64,000 nt of DNA. Origin: Cyclobacterium xiamenense (GTDB lineage Bacteria > Bacteroidota > Bacteroidia > Cytophagales > Cyclobacteriaceae). The notes beneath the pieces are model-generated. The model made no database searches and was not told the DNA's origin. It saw only the letters and a program-made list of their open reading frames with translations. Shown in pieces: positions 18,501 through 26,191 of this stretch. The stretch lies in the NCBI RefSeq assembly GCF_009467825.1, contig NZ_WIOK01000008.1:141222-205221 (forward strand). Reading direction: 5' to 3'. How positions within the stretch are numbered: the stretch's first letter is position 1; every line of letters begins with the position of its first letter. Made by a program: the position numbers and the translations under genes.

Positions 18501-18753
18501 ACCCAACAAAAGAAAAGACCAGCGTTTCGTCTCCGGATTGTAAGGCTACCCGGTAGTTACCGTCAATATCGGTCACTGCTCCACGAGTCGTGCCCTTTAC
18601 CAATACCGAAACCCCCGGCAGGGGAAAATCGTCCTCGGAGGATAAGACCGTACCGGTCACCTCCCTGGACTGCGCATGTACTGTCAAGCTGCTTGCTAAT
18701 AGCAATGCCAAACCCAACAAAAACAGTTTTGTTTTAGGTAAATAGTTTTGCAT
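15577..18753 (-). CDS. susC: SusC/RagA family TonB-dependent outer-membrane transporter
   Basis: TonB-dependent importer of 1058 residues. A signal peptide (about residues 1-27, ending VHAQ) leads into a carboxypeptidase-regulatory-like domain (about 30-108: GTVLSSEDDFPLPGVSV and DIDGNYRV). The plug domain follows, beginning around the SEVIVVGYGEQKKETITGSV region and including NDIETISVLKDASAAIYG and ANGVILVTTKRG. The remainder is a 22-strand-type barrel ending in VTF. There is no extra N-terminal STN domain, so signalling to an anti-sigma factor is not expected. It is first in the operon with susD. I could not find a TAnnTTTG promoter close upstream. Confidence 0.96.
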   Translation of the reverse strand: MQNYLPKTKLFLLGLALLLASSLTVHAQSREVTGTVLSSEDDFPLPGVSVLVKGTTRGAVTDIDGNYRVALQSGDETLVFSFVGFDSQEVVVGNQSTIDITLSPDMQSLSEVIVVGYGEQKKETITGSVATVQGAELVKSPAMNLTNSIAGRMAGVIAVNRSGEPGYDGSGIRIRGSNTLGNNDALIVIDGIPARAGGIERLNPNDIETISVLKDASAAIYGARAANGVILVTTKRGKEGKPELTYQFNQGFAQPTVIPDLADAAQYGEMLNDLSVYELPVNEWRSATDAYRSTGSYTRPDGQVRTAPFSPEALALHRAGTDPWNYPNTDWYGETLKTWSPQVRHNLQLNGGSENLRYMASLGYQNQDAYYKNSATGYKQYDMRINLDAKINEYVDLQLGVLARQEYRFFPTRGAGAIFRMQMRGKPHEPAFWPDGRPGPDIENGENPVVITTNATGYDRDTRNYFQTNGALNIKIPGVEGLKFQGTASVDNLSRFIKRWETPWILYQRGSGFEADGVTPVLVPSERGPAEPRLRQTNINQLNILLGGVFSYEKQIGDHGINALAGVNQETVGGDNFFAYRRFFISPAIDQMFAGGDAEKDNGGGAFERARLNYFGRVAYNYQEKYLFEFLWRYDGSYIFPEPTRFGFFPGVMAGWVVSEESFWKNNIPVMDFFKIRGSWGQMGNDQIFFGGSLQEYQFLSTYGFRSQILENTEAKTLFETRVPNTAITWEVANNSNLGVEGQLLQGKIFFELDYFYNKRTNILWRKNASVPQSSGLSSLLPAENIGEVENQGFDFNIGYRGQKGDLSYSVSANGGYAYNKILFWDEPPGAPDWQRSTGKPMNTPAPVYLYDGVFPNQAAIDAETLDYTDITNQLRPGDMRFKDYDGDGAITPLDRVRLDRNNIPRFQGGVNMNASFRNWDMSVLFQGAAGAIALVSLGESGNIGNYLLEFYENRWTIDNESAEYPRIANRSDQYYSSGNDFWFRSSDYIRLKNLEIGYTVPQQVGERFGISNLRFYANGLNLLTWDKLDVYDPESDSATGQYYPQARVINAGLSVTF

Positions 18754-19210
18754 ACGTAAAAGAAATAGGTTAATAATTGATTGAAGTTATTGTTAAAATA
18801 ACACTTTAAACTTGATGGTATTTTTTGGCTTATGCAATAGCCCGTTTCGAGCCCTCAAAAATGACCAATGGTTTGTTTTCAATGGAATTGTCTTTTCCAT
18901 GAATTATTTCAATAAGGTTTGTCAAACGGTTATCACTTTTTAAAAAATCGGCCAAAAAATTAACAGTTAGTAAAGTCGGTGTTTTTTGGTTTCTTGTAAA
19001 AAAAAGTAGAAACAATTGGTATTTGCCGAAGATTTCGGGGGATTGAAGAGGTAGTTATTCAGCTGGTGCTTCCCGACCGGAAAGTAGCAGGGAGGACAGG
19101 TCACCGAACTCGCCGCGAAATTGAGAGGAAAAAGGCGCGTTTGCTAGCCCCTTCCCGAGGCTTTTCGAAGGAAAAACCGTATTCAGGGAAAAAAGCGGCA
19201 AAAAGTAGGT

Positions 19211-19242
19211 TTTTAATCCAGGGGAAAAATGGTTATCTTTGC
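19211..19242 (+). promoter_or_regulatory. Plus-strand promoter-like sequence in the susC-frr gap
   Basis: TATCTTTG at 19235-19242 is a full -7 match. A TTTTT run at 19211-19215, 19 nt upstream, is an imperfect -33 box. The predicted start near 19249 lies just ahead of a terminator-like hairpin, and there is no plus-strand gene to serve. Confidence 0.45.
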
Positions 19243-19262
19243 CTGGTAAGGTTTAATACAGG

Positions 19263-19303
19263 AAAGAATAGTCAGCTATTAGCTGTCTGTTCTTTATTTT
19301 TTT
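19263..19303 (+). terminator. Plus-strand terminator-like hairpin
   Basis: A 15-bp stem (19263-19277 with 19281-19295; one T-T mismatch, one G-T pair) with loop ATT, followed by a T7 run at 19297-19303 on the plus strand. It lies downstream of frr on the minus strand, where the T-run is poorer, so it may also serve frr partly. Its orientation favours a plus-strand transcript. Confidence 0.6.
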
Positions 19304-19330
19304 GGACCCCTGCCAAGTACGGTGGTTGCG

Positions 19331-19891
19331 TTAGACCTTCATGATCTCCGCCTCTTTCTTTTCGAAATGCGCATCAATCTTGGAAGTATAGGTGTCGGTG
19401 AATTTTTGAACGGTGTCTTCGGCGCGCTTTACCTCGTCCTCGGAAGCGCCCTCTTTCAGTAGCTTTTTTAGCGCGTCATTGGTATCTTTACGGACGGTTC
19501 GGATGCTAATTTTACCGTTTTCGCACTCGTTTTTAACCTGCTTCACCAGGTTTTTTCTACGTTCCTCGGTCAGCGGCGGGATGGTGAGCATAACCATCTC
19601 TCCATTATTTTGCGGATTCAGACCTAAGTCAGAGTTGATGATGGCTTTTTCCACCTCCGGAATAAGCGTTTTCTCCCAGGGCTTGATGGCCAATGTCCGG
19701 GCATCTGGAGTGGTAATGGAGGCTACCTGCTGAATGGGAGTAGGGGTACCGTAATAGGCCACCAGTATTCCGTCCAGAAAATTGGGCATCGCCTTACCCG
19801 CCCTGATTTTGACTAGTTCGGCAGCCGTGTGCTGAACAGCTTTTTCCATCAGCGATTTCGCTTCCTCTAAATACATTTGGATCTCTTCCAT
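19331..19891 (-). CDS. frr: Ribosome recycling factor
   Basis: Splits the post-termination ribosome together with EF-G. It has 186 residues, the standard size. It shows the conserved helical bundle start (LMEKAVQHTAAELVKIRAGKA), the YYGTPTPIQQVASI segment, and the PLTEERRKNLVKQVK region followed by RKDTNDALKKLLKEG. The ATG lies 6 nt after the pyrH stop, as in the usual pyrH-frr pair; rpsB-tsf are not next to it here. Confidence 0.97.
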   Translation of the reverse strand: MEEIQMYLEEAKSLMEKAVQHTAAELVKIRAGKAMPNFLDGILVAYYGTPTPIQQVASITTPDARTLAIKPWEKTLIPEVEKAIINSDLGLNPQNNGEMVMLTIPPLTEERRKNLVKQVKNECENGKISIRTVRKDTNDALKKLLKEGASEDEVKRAEDTVQKFTDTYTSKIDAHFEKKEAEIMKV

Positions 19892-19897
19892 TGGACT

Positions 19898-20611
19898 TTA
19901 TTGGTTTGATGTAATCAATGTTCCTACTTCCTCTCCCTGTATCAGATGCAATAAATTATCGGTCCTATTCATGTCAAAAACAATAATGGGCAGGTTGTTT
20001 TCCTGACACAGGGTAAACGCCGTCATGTCCATGACATTCAGGTTTTTTTCGTACACCTCTTGAAAGGTGATGCGGGCATAGCGGGTGGCATTTTTGTCCT
20101 TTTCTGGATCGGCGGAATATACCCCGTCCACGCGTGTACCTTTTAGAACCACCTCTGCTTCGATCTCAATCGCCCGTAGACTTGCTGTCGAGTCGGTTGT
20201 AAAATAGGGATTACCGATACCTGCCCCAAATATCACGATCCTTCCTTTTTCCAAATGGCGGATTGCCCGTCTGCGGATAAATGGCTCGCAGACACTTTCT
20301 ACCTTGATACCTGACATCAGCCGGGTGTACATCCCGTTTTGCTCCAGGGAACTTTGTAGGGCCATGGCGTTAATTAGGGTCGCAAGCATTCCCATGTAGT
20401 CGCCCTGAACCCGGTCAATTCCTACTTTTCCAGCCTGAACTCCCCTGAAAATATTCCCTCCACCGATTACGATCGCCACTTCCACGCCCATATCGTGTAC
20501 ATTTTTTATCTGAGTGGCGTATTCCTGCAGACGTTTGGAGTCAATGCCGTAGCTGTTTTCACCCATTAGGGCTTCCCCGCTAAGCTTCAGGAGAATTCGT
20601 TTGTATTTCAT
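19898..20611 (-). CDS. pyrH: UMP kinase
   Basis: Phosphorylates UMP to UDP for pyrimidine nucleotide supply; a hexameric cytoplasmic enzyme of the amino-acid-kinase fold. It has 237 residues. N-terminal KLSGEALMG, the glycine-rich [10 protein letters not shown], the [16 protein letters not shown] segment and the [19 protein letters not shown] loop are all present. It is first gene of the pyrH-frr unit, with a candidate promoter about 170 nt upstream. Confidence 0.97.
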   Translation of the reverse strand: MKYKRILLKLSGEALMGENSYGIDSKRLQEYATQIKNVHDMGVEVAIVIGGGNIFRGVQAGKVGIDRVQGDYMGMLATLINAMALQSSLEQNGMYTRLMSGIKVESVCEPFIRRRAIRHLEKGRIVIFGAGIGNPYFTTDSTASLRAIEIEAEVVLKGTRVDGVYSADPEKDKNATRYARITFQEVYEKNLNVMDMTAFTLCQENNLPIIVFDMNRTDNLLHLIQGEEVGTLITSNQ

Positions 20612-21213
20612 CTGTTTATAATTTGTTTTTTAGCTGTCAGATGGAATCTTGCATACTTTATTATTACCCCACTGTGTGACGGATACGTCATGCTCGATTT
20701 CATGTTGGAATAATTTTGAGTGGTAGACCGACCTGACTATAATTGGATACCGGGCATACGTATTTTAGATTTATAGCCCGACAAATATAAATCCTTGTTT
20801 TTAGAATACTAAATCTTATTCTTAAAAATGGGTCGGGCGGTCGTTTTTTTCTGTCCTCCCCCTTCTTGAGGTGGACGGTTGGAATGGGGCTAAAACAGAT
20901 CAAATCTGTGGCGGGGGAGCACGATAGGAATCAACCACATTGTTTCCGCGAACCGGTCCTGAATCGCTTTTCCGTCGGGATTGCATGGGTAGTTTGATCG
21001 AAACACCGAAGGATACCCCGCAGGCATCTGCCAGAAAGTTTCTCCCTACATTCATTTTTGCGAATCCATAAGTAGTGGTTTAGTTAGTTAAAGTTCGGTC
21101 CTTTCCTTAATTTTAAGCCGCGTAAGTGCAGCCTTACTGATGTAGCTGTTTGGCAGGTAGTTCCACTCAGCAGAAGGGCTGCTGTTTTTTGGTCACAGAA
21201 ACGAAATTTATTC
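20612..21213. other. 602-bp divergent intergenic region between pyrH and the aminopeptidase gene
   Basis: No supported gene. Contents: a minus-strand -7 box for pyrH at 20782-20789 and an isolated plus-strand TAATTTTG at 20711-20718 without a -33 partner. A 28-codon ORF at 20985-21071 has nothing to recommend it. No clear promoter for the aminopeptidase gene was found. Confidence 0.55.
20782..20789 (-). promoter_or_regulatory. -7 box of a candidate pyrH-frr promoter
   Basis: The minus strand reads TATATTTG (TAnnTTTG). The -33 position carries ATTTAG rather than TTTG, so the match is partial. It would give a leader of about 160 nt before pyrH. Confidence 0.35.
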
Positions 21214-23829
21214 ATGCATTTAACATACAGCCAATTATTTTGCTACCTGGGCGTACTGCTTTGCCTACTTTCATGCAAACCTGCCGCGCAAACGCTGCAG
21301 GGAGAAGCGCCTCGGCCGGAACCTGTACTGGCGGAAACCGCCCCGGAAAAGCGAGCGAATCTACACCTGCAACGGATCCGGGAAAAGGAGCAGGCCCTGC
21401 AGGGCTACAAGGCCAGTGCAACCCGTACCTTTGACCTGGTACACACGGACCTTTGGTTGGCTTTCGATTATGCCAAAAAAGCAGTGATGGGGGAAGCGCT
21501 CCTGACAGTGACTCCCTATTTTTATGAGCAGAATACATTGGTAGTGGATGCGGTGGACTTTGAAGTTCACGAAGCCGTCCTACAGGAGGGGGTGGAGCAA
21601 ATCCCGCTTGCCTTTACCTACGATCAGCAAGCGCTGACACTGGTGCTGCCTAGAACGTTTAGCAAGGGGGACACGCTTCAGGTAGGGATTCGCTATACCG
21701 CTTTTCCTGAAAAGGGTAGCTCGGAAAGTAGTGCAGCATTTACGGATACTAAGGGCCTTTATTTTATAAATGCCGATTCGACCGATTCGGATAAGCCGGT
21801 TCAAATTTGGACCCAGGGAGAAACGGAATTTACCTCCAAATGGTACCCAACAATCGATCATCCCAACGAGCGACAAACCCATGATTTTCACCTTCGGGTA
21901 CCGGAAGGCTACCGTAGCCTTAGCAATGGAAAACTATTGGGTAGCCTGTCCCATGGTGACGGCACCCGAACGGATCACTGGCGCATGGATATGCCCCATG
22001 CTCCCTACCTTTCCGCGGTAGTAGTTGGTGATTTTGCGGCCGTTGATGGAGGTACGGTGGATGGAATTCCCCTACGTTATTTTGTAGAGCCGAAATACCA
22101 GGCGGGGGCCAAAAAAGTATTTGCCCATACCGGAGAGATGATGCGATTTTTTTCGGATCTCCTGGACCTACCCTTTCCCTGGCAAAAATACGATCAGGTA
22201 GTGGTTCGGGATTTTGTCTCCGGGGCCATGGAAAACACCACCTTGTCGGTATTCATGGAAGCATTGCAACTCAACGAGCGGGAAGCCCTGGATAGCGAAT
22301 GGGATTACATCATCGCACACGAGTTGTTTCATCAGTGGTTTGGCAATTACGTGACGACGGAGTCCTGGGCCAACCTTACCCTAAACGAGGCCTTTGCCGA
22401 CTACTCCGAATACCTGTGGATAGCGCACAAAGAGGGAACTGATCCTGCGGACATGCACCATTTTAATGCCGTGGAGCAATACCTGGATGAGGCCGAGGAG
22501 AAACAGGAGCCGCTGATTCGTTACCAGTACGAAGACAGTGAGGACCTGTTTGACAGCCACACCTACGCGAAAGGCGGGCGGGTATTACACATGCTGAGAA
22601 GGTATCTGGGCGACGAGGCTTTTTTTCAGGGCTTGCACCGGTACCTCATAGAGAATGCGCTGGGTAGTGTGGAGGTACACCAGTTGCGGTTGGCTTTTGA
22701 GGCGGTATCCGGAATGGATTTGCAGTGGTTTTTTGATCAATGGTTTCTTTCCCCCGGCCATCCCGAGTTAGCGATACACTGGGATTATTCGGAGGAAGAC
22801 AACGTGTTGCTAACCCTTGAGCAGCATCAGGATTTAGAGAAAACGCCCCTTTACAAGGTGCCGTTCACCGTTACCTTATACAAGGAGGGCGAACGCATCG
22901 AAAGAGAATTTGTGCTGGATCGGGCCTACCAGCAATTTGCACTGGAAAACGGCCCGGGTACGGATCTGATTCTCTTTGACGAGCGGCAGGTACTATTGGC
23001 AGAAAAAGCGCAATATAGAGGTAGGAAACTTTTGGAAAAGCAATTTGTCTACGCCCAGTCCGGCCTGTCCAGGGTAGAAGCGTTGGATAGCCTTACCTCA
23101 GACGCGCGCAATGGGGAGGATACGCGGTCCTTGCTTCAATCGGCCCTTTCGGATTCGTTTTGGGTGGTACGTGAGCTTGCCCTTCACCGAATGCTTCGCA
23201 GCGAGTCCGATTGGGAACCAGTGCTTTCCTTGGAAAATGCGATTTTGGATCTGGCAGAAAACGATCCGAACAATGCCGTAAGGTCCGTAGCCCTGGAGGT
23301 ATTGGCAGGGGTTGATCCCGTAAAATTCCAGCCTCTGTTTTATCGCCTAATCAACGATTCATCCTACCAGGTGGCCGGAGCAGCGCTAAGGGCATTTATG
23401 GACCTGGAAGGCGAGGCAGCCAGTAAAAAAGAATTATTTGAGCGGTTGCGGGAGGAGGAAAACATACGGATGATTGCCCCGTTGGCGGATTACCTTACCG
23501 AGAGTGCCGAGGTGGAGGGGGCTGCCTGGATGCATGATAAGCTTCGGCTTCTTACTGGTGAGTCACTCTATTATTTTATAGGGTATTACGGGGATTACTT
23601 TGCAAGTCGGTTGGATGTGGACGCAACAGAAGCGATAGCACGGCTGGTAGCCTTGGGGCGGGAGCATCCGCAGAATTATGTGAGATTGGCGGCATTCCAG
23701 TCGCTCTTCGGATTTATCGACGAAGAAAGCGTGCTAAAACAAGCCAAATCCTTGTTTGCGGGAGAGGAGGATGAAATGGTGCGCCGCTACCAGGAATATT
23801 ACCTGGAACCGTATCTGAATGGGGAGTAA
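21214..23829 (+). CDS. M1 family metallo-aminopeptidase, lipoprotein
   Basis: An 871-residue exported zinc aminopeptidase. A lipoprotein signal ends LCLLSC (Cys21). The N-terminal beta-domain is followed by the catalytic domain with GAMEN at 337-341, HELFH at 369-373 and the third zinc ligand Glu392 (HExxH-x18-E). A conserved Tyr lies in the DSHTYAKGG segment. The C-terminal ~270 residues are helical HEAT-like repeats with several NAVRSVALEV-type units, as in larger M1 enzymes. It probably trims peptides in the periplasm or at the surface. It is a single-gene unit ended by the terminator at 23853-23886. Confidence 0.93.
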   Translation: MHLTYSQLFCYLGVLLCLLSCKPAAQTLQGEAPRPEPVLAETAPEKRANLHLQRIREKEQALQGYKASATRTFDLVHTDLWLAFDYAKKAVMGEALLTVTPYFYEQNTLVVDAVDFEVHEAVLQEGVEQIPLAFTYDQQALTLVLPRTFSKGDTLQVGIRYTAFPEKGSSESSAAFTDTKGLYFINADSTDSDKPVQIWTQGETEFTSKWYPTIDHPNERQTHDFHLRVPEGYRSLSNGKLLGSLSHGDGTRTDHWRMDMPHAPYLSAVVVGDFAAVDGGTVDGIPLRYFVEPKYQAGAKKVFAHTGEMMRFFSDLLDLPFPWQKYDQVVVRDFVSGAMENTTLSVFMEALQLNEREALDSEWDYIIAHELFHQWFGNYVTTESWANLTLNEAFADYSEYLWIAHKEGTDPADMHHFNAVEQYLDEAEEKQEPLIRYQYEDSEDLFDSHTYAKGGRVLHMLRRYLGDEAFFQGLHRYLIENALGSVEVHQLRLAFEAVSGMDLQWFFDQWFLSPGHPELAIHWDYSEEDNVLLTLEQHQDLEKTPLYKVPFTVTLYKEGERIEREFVLDRAYQQFALENGPGTDLILFDERQVLLAEKAQYRGRKLLEKQFVYAQSGLSRVEALDSLTSDARNGEDTRSLLQSALSDSFWVVRELALHRMLRSESDWEPVLSLENAILDLAENDPNNAVRSVALEVLAGVDPVKFQPLFYRLINDSSYQVAGAALRAFMDLEGEAASKKELFERLREEENIRMIAPLADYLTESAEVEGAAWMHDKLRLLTGESLYYFIGYYGDYFASRLDVDATEAIARLVALGREHPQNYVRLAAFQSLFGFIDEESVLKQAKSLFAGEEDEMVRRYQEYYLEPYLNGE

Positions 23830-23852
23830 ATTACTGACGGTGAACAAGATAC

Positions 23853-23886
23853 TTTTGGTTCCGTAAAAAACCGAAGATTTTTTTTT
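23853..23886 (+). terminator. Terminator after the aminopeptidase gene
   Basis: TTTTGGTT (23853-23860) pairs with AACCGAAG (23869-23876), with two G-T pairs and an 8-nt loop. After one A comes a run of nine T. Confidence 0.65.
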
Positions 23887-23893
23887 ATAATAT

Positions 23894-23924
23894 TTTGAAT
23901 GTTTAGTAAAAGGGTATAATTTTG
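23894..23924 (+). promoter_or_regulatory. Promoter of the tRNA-Tyr/Gly/Thr-tuf unit
   Basis: TTTG at 23894-23897, a 19-nt spacer, then TAATTTTG at 23917-23924: a full match to the Bacteroidota housekeeping promoter. The expected start is near 23931, about 57 nt before tRNA-Tyr. Confidence 0.85.
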
Positions 23925-23987
23925 CCATCCGTTACGACAACAAAGATGGTCCGTGGAGGATAGAAACGAATAAATTTGTTGTTTTTT

Positions 23988-24070
23988 GGGGGAATACCAA
24001 AGCGGCCAACTGGGACGGACTGTAAATCCGTTGACTTATGTCTTCACAGGTTCGAATCCTGTTTCCCCCA
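23988..24070 (+). tRNA. tRNA-Tyr (GTA)
   Basis: An 83-nt class II tRNA with a long variable arm. Acceptor GGGGGAA pairs with TTCCCCC; the anticodon loop contains GTA; the T arm is GGTTCGAATCC. The CCA end is not encoded (ACGA follows). Confidence 0.97.
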
Positions 24071-24130
24071 CGAAAGCTTGTTCACGTTTGCTCATTGGGT
24101 AAATTCGGAATAGGGGAGCGATTCGGGTTA

Positions 24131-24161
24131 TTGTTTTCTTAATAATAGCTTGATATTTTTG
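24131..24161 (+). promoter_or_regulatory. Second promoter, ahead of tRNA-Gly/Thr-tuf
   Basis: TTG at 24131-24133, a 20-nt spacer, then TATTTTTG at 24154-24161. It lies between tRNA-Tyr and tRNA-Gly and could raise tuf transcription independently of the upstream promoter. Confidence 0.65.
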
Positions 24162-24201
24162 GATTCTAAAAATAAAATAGGGAATTTGGACGCCTCTAAG
24201 C

Positions 24202-24216
24202 GGGGACGTAGTTCAG
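24202..24216 (+). other. tRNA 5'-end-like fragment
   Basis: The 15 bases GGGGACGTAGTTCAG resemble the acceptor/D-arm start of a tRNA; tRNA-Thr nearby has GACGTAGCTCAG. No anticodon or T arm follows before tRNA-Gly begins at 24241. It may be a remnant of a lost tRNA copy. Confidence 0.3.
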
Positions 24217-24240
24217 CGAACTATTTAATTATCGAAATAA

Positions 24241-24313
24241 GCGGGAGTAGCTCAGTTGGTAGAGCGGCAGCCTTCCAAGCTGCAGGTCGCGGGTTCGAGC
24301 CTCGTCTCCCGCT
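24241..24313 (+). tRNA. tRNA-Gly (TCC)
   Basis: 73 nt. Acceptor GCGGGAG pairs with CTCCCGC; anticodon stem GCAGC/GCTGC encloses CTTCCAA with anticodon TCC; T arm GGGTTCGAGCC. CCA is not encoded. Confidence 0.97.
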
Positions 24314-24351
24314 CTATGCTTTAGTATAGGGCATAAAACTGGATGTAAAAA

Positions 24352-24423
24352 GCCGACGTAGCTCAGGGGTAGAGTGCTTCCTTGGTAAGGAAGAGGTCAC
24401 GGGTTCAAATCCCGTCGTTGGCT
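24352..24423 (+). tRNA. tRNA-Thr (GGT)
   Basis: 72 nt. Acceptor GCCGACG pairs with CGTTGGC (one G-T pair); anticodon stem CTTCC/GGAAG encloses TTGGTAA with anticodon GGT. It lies 59 nt before the tuf start. Confidence 0.97.
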
Positions 24424-24482
24424 CTGAACATTTCAATCATTTAAAAAAATTTAATCTTTAACTAAACAGAGGATTTTCACGC

Positions 24483-25670
24483 ATGGCAAAAGCAACCTTT
24501 GACCGTTCCAAACCACACGTAAATATCGGTACGATTGGTCACGTCGATCATGGTAAGACTACTTTGACTGCTGCCATTACCACTGTATTGGCCAGAAAGG
24601 GTCTTTCTGAATTAAGAGACTTTGCTTCCATCGACAACGCGCCGGAAGAAAAGGAAAGGGGTATTACGATCAATACCTCACACGTAGAGTATCAAACGGA
24701 GTTAAGGCACTACGCCCACGTTGACTGTCCCGGTCACGCAGACTACGTTAAAAACATGGTTACTGGTGCTGCTCAGATGGACGGTGCAATTCTTGTAGTT
24801 GCCGCCACTGATGGTCCAATGCCTCAAACCAGAGAACACATCCTGCTTGCACGTCAGGTAGGGGTGCCGGCTTTGGTGGTATTCATGAACAAAGTAGATT
24901 TGGTGGATGATCCCGAGCTACTTGAATTGGTAGAGATGGAAGTACGGGAATTGCTTTCCTTCTACGAATTTGACGGAGATAACATTCCGGTAATTGCAGG
25001 GTCTGCCCTGGGTGCTCTGAATGGAGATGCCAAATGGGAAGAGACCGTAATGGAGTTGATGAACGCAGTAGACGAGCACATTCCGCTTCCTGAACGAGCG
25101 ATTGACAAGGATTTCCTAATGCCGGTGGAAGATGTGTTCTCCATCACCGGTAGGGGTACTGTAGCGACGGGTCGAATCGAGCGTGGTGTTGTCAATTCCG
25201 GTGAAGGCGTTGATATCATCGGTATGGGTGCCGAGGGACTGAAGTCTACCGTAACTGGTGTGGAGATGTTCCGTAAGATCCTCGACCGTGGGGAAGCAGG
25301 TGACAACGTTGGTTTGTTGCTGAGAGGTATCGAAAAGAGCCAGATCAAACGAGGTATGATTATTTGTAAGCCTGGATCTGTAACGCCTCATGCTCACTTC
25401 AAAGCAGAAGTTTACGTTCTTTCGAAGGAAGAGGGTGGACGACATACACCTTTCTTTAACAAATACCGGCCTCAGTTCTACTTGAGAACCACGGATGTAA
25501 CAGGTGAAATCAAGCTTCCCGAAAATGTGGAGATGGTGATGCCAGGTGACAACGTGACCATCGAGGTGACACTGATCAATCCGGTAGCACTTGAGAAGGG
25601 GCTTCGATTTGCCATCCGAGAAGGTGGTAGAACGGTAGGTGCCGGTCAGGTAACTGAAATTTTGGACTAA
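24483..25670 (+). CDS. tuf: Elongation factor Tu
   Basis: GTPase that delivers aminoacyl-tRNA to the ribosome. 395 residues. G motifs: GHVDHGKT (19-26), DCPGH (81-85), NKVD (about 136-139), and SAL near residue 174. Domain II has the [13 protein letters not shown] segment. It is encoded behind three tRNA genes and is probably cut out of the same primary transcript. Only one tuf is visible in the window, and a strong terminator follows. Confidence 0.99.
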   Translation: MAKATFDRSKPHVNIGTIGHVDHGKTTLTAAITTVLARKGLSELRDFASIDNAPEEKERGITINTSHVEYQTELRHYAHVDCPGHADYVKNMVTGAAQMDGAILVVAATDGPMPQTREHILLARQVGVPALVVFMNKVDLVDDPELLELVEMEVRELLSFYEFDGDNIPVIAGSALGALNGDAKWEETVMELMNAVDEHIPLPERAIDKDFLMPVEDVFSITGRGTVATGRIERGVVNSGEGVDIIGMGAEGLKSTVTGVEMFRKILDRGEAGDNVGLLLRGIEKSQIKRGMIICKPGSVTPHAHFKAEVYVLSKEEGGRHTPFFNKYRPQFYLRTTDVTGEIKLPENVEMVMPGDNVTIEVTLINPVALEKGLRFAIREGGRTVGAGQVTEILD

Positions 25671-25694
25671 GCTTGATTAGCTGATCATAGTATG

Positions 25695-25736
25695 AATGCG
25701 ATCCTGAAATTACTCGGGATCGCATTTGTTTCTTTG
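25695..25736 (+). terminator. Terminator after tuf
   Basis: AATGCGATCC (25695-25704) pairs perfectly with GGATCGCATT (25717-25726), with a 12-nt loop, followed by a T-rich stretch. The -33 box of the next promoter lies inside its 3' arm and tail. Confidence 0.85.
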
Positions 25737-25756
25737 GCCTTTAATCACTACTTTTG
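25725..25756 (+). promoter_or_regulatory. Promoter of tRNA-Trp-secE-nusG-rplKAJL
   Basis: TTTG at 25725-25728, a 20-nt spacer, then TACTTTTG at 25749-25756. The start would be near 25763, about 20 nt before tRNA-Trp. It overlaps the tuf terminator by about 10 nt. Confidence 0.82.
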
Positions 25757-25783
25757 CGTTCCTTATTCGAAGTTCGCAAAAAA

Positions 25784-25854
25784 ACGGGCGTAGTTCAATG
25801 GCAGAATAGCGGTCTCCAAAACCGTTGATGGGAGTTCGAATCTCTCCGCCCGTG
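25784..25854 (+). tRNA. tRNA-Trp (CCA)
   Basis: 71 nt. Acceptor ACGGGCG pairs with CGCCCGT; anticodon stem GCGGT/ACCGT encloses CTCCAAA with anticodon CCA. It sits 130 nt ahead of secE in the usual place for Bacteroidota. Confidence 0.97.
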
Positions 25855-25984
25855 CAATAAAATGTAAGTAAAACCATCGTTGACAGAGGTTGACTTCAGG
25901 GCTTTTGGACACATGTTTTGAATAAGGACCAGCTCCTAAAAATGGAGCGCCGACAATGGTTCTTTGTTAACCAATTTTACACGA

Positions 25985-26173
25985 ATGAATGTTAAAAATT
26001 TTGTAGTAGAGTCAATTGACGAGATGAAGAATAAGGTCACCTGGCCGAAGTACGCATCCCTTCAAAACAGCGCTGTATTGGTGTTGGTGGCTTCCTTGAT
26101 TTTCGCCTTGGTCATTGGGCTAATTGACCTGACCTTCGAAAACATCATGACATGGTTTTATGATTTATTCTAA
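25985..26173 (+). CDS. secE: Preprotein translocase subunit SecE
   Basis: A small single-span subunit that clamps SecY. It has 62 residues from ATG 25985 (MNVKNFV...). A TTG 21 nt upstream in the same frame would add MLTNFTR, which looks unnatural and is not used. An amphipathic segment with VTWPKYASLQNS precedes one transmembrane helix (about residues 30-52). This is the short SecE form. Confidence 0.93.
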   Translation: MNVKNFVVESIDEMKNKVTWPKYASLQNSAVLVLVASLIFALVIGLIDLTFENIMTWFYDLF

Positions 26174-26191
26174 AGAGAATTAAAAAACGGG

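Larger units (their letters stand above)
18754..19330. other. 577-bp intergenic region between susC and frr
   Basis: No protein gene is convincing here. The 100 bp next to susC are A/T-rich without a consensus promoter; a long susC leader is possible. The frr-proximal end holds a plus-strand promoter-like sequence and a strong hairpin with a T-run, annotated separately. An ORF at 19066-19344 is rejected because it runs through that hairpin and has unnatural composition. Confidence 0.6.

Noticed and set aside
13697..18753. Classical polysaccharide-utilisation locus
   Set aside because: SusC and SusD are present, but no glycoside hydrolase, lyase, esterase, sulfatase or sensor-regulator is in the neighbourhood.
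19066..19344. 92-codon frame in the susC-frr gap
   Set aside because: It runs through a terminator hairpin and into frr, has irregular composition, and has no recognisable motif.
20711..20718. Plus-strand TAATTTTG in the pyrH-aminopeptidase gap
   Set aside because: No -33 partner at 18-21 nt and no plus-strand gene within 490 bp, so likely a chance match.
20985..21071. 28-codon frame upstream of the aminopeptidase gene
   Set aside because: No motif, no promoter at a sensible distance, and length is expected by chance.
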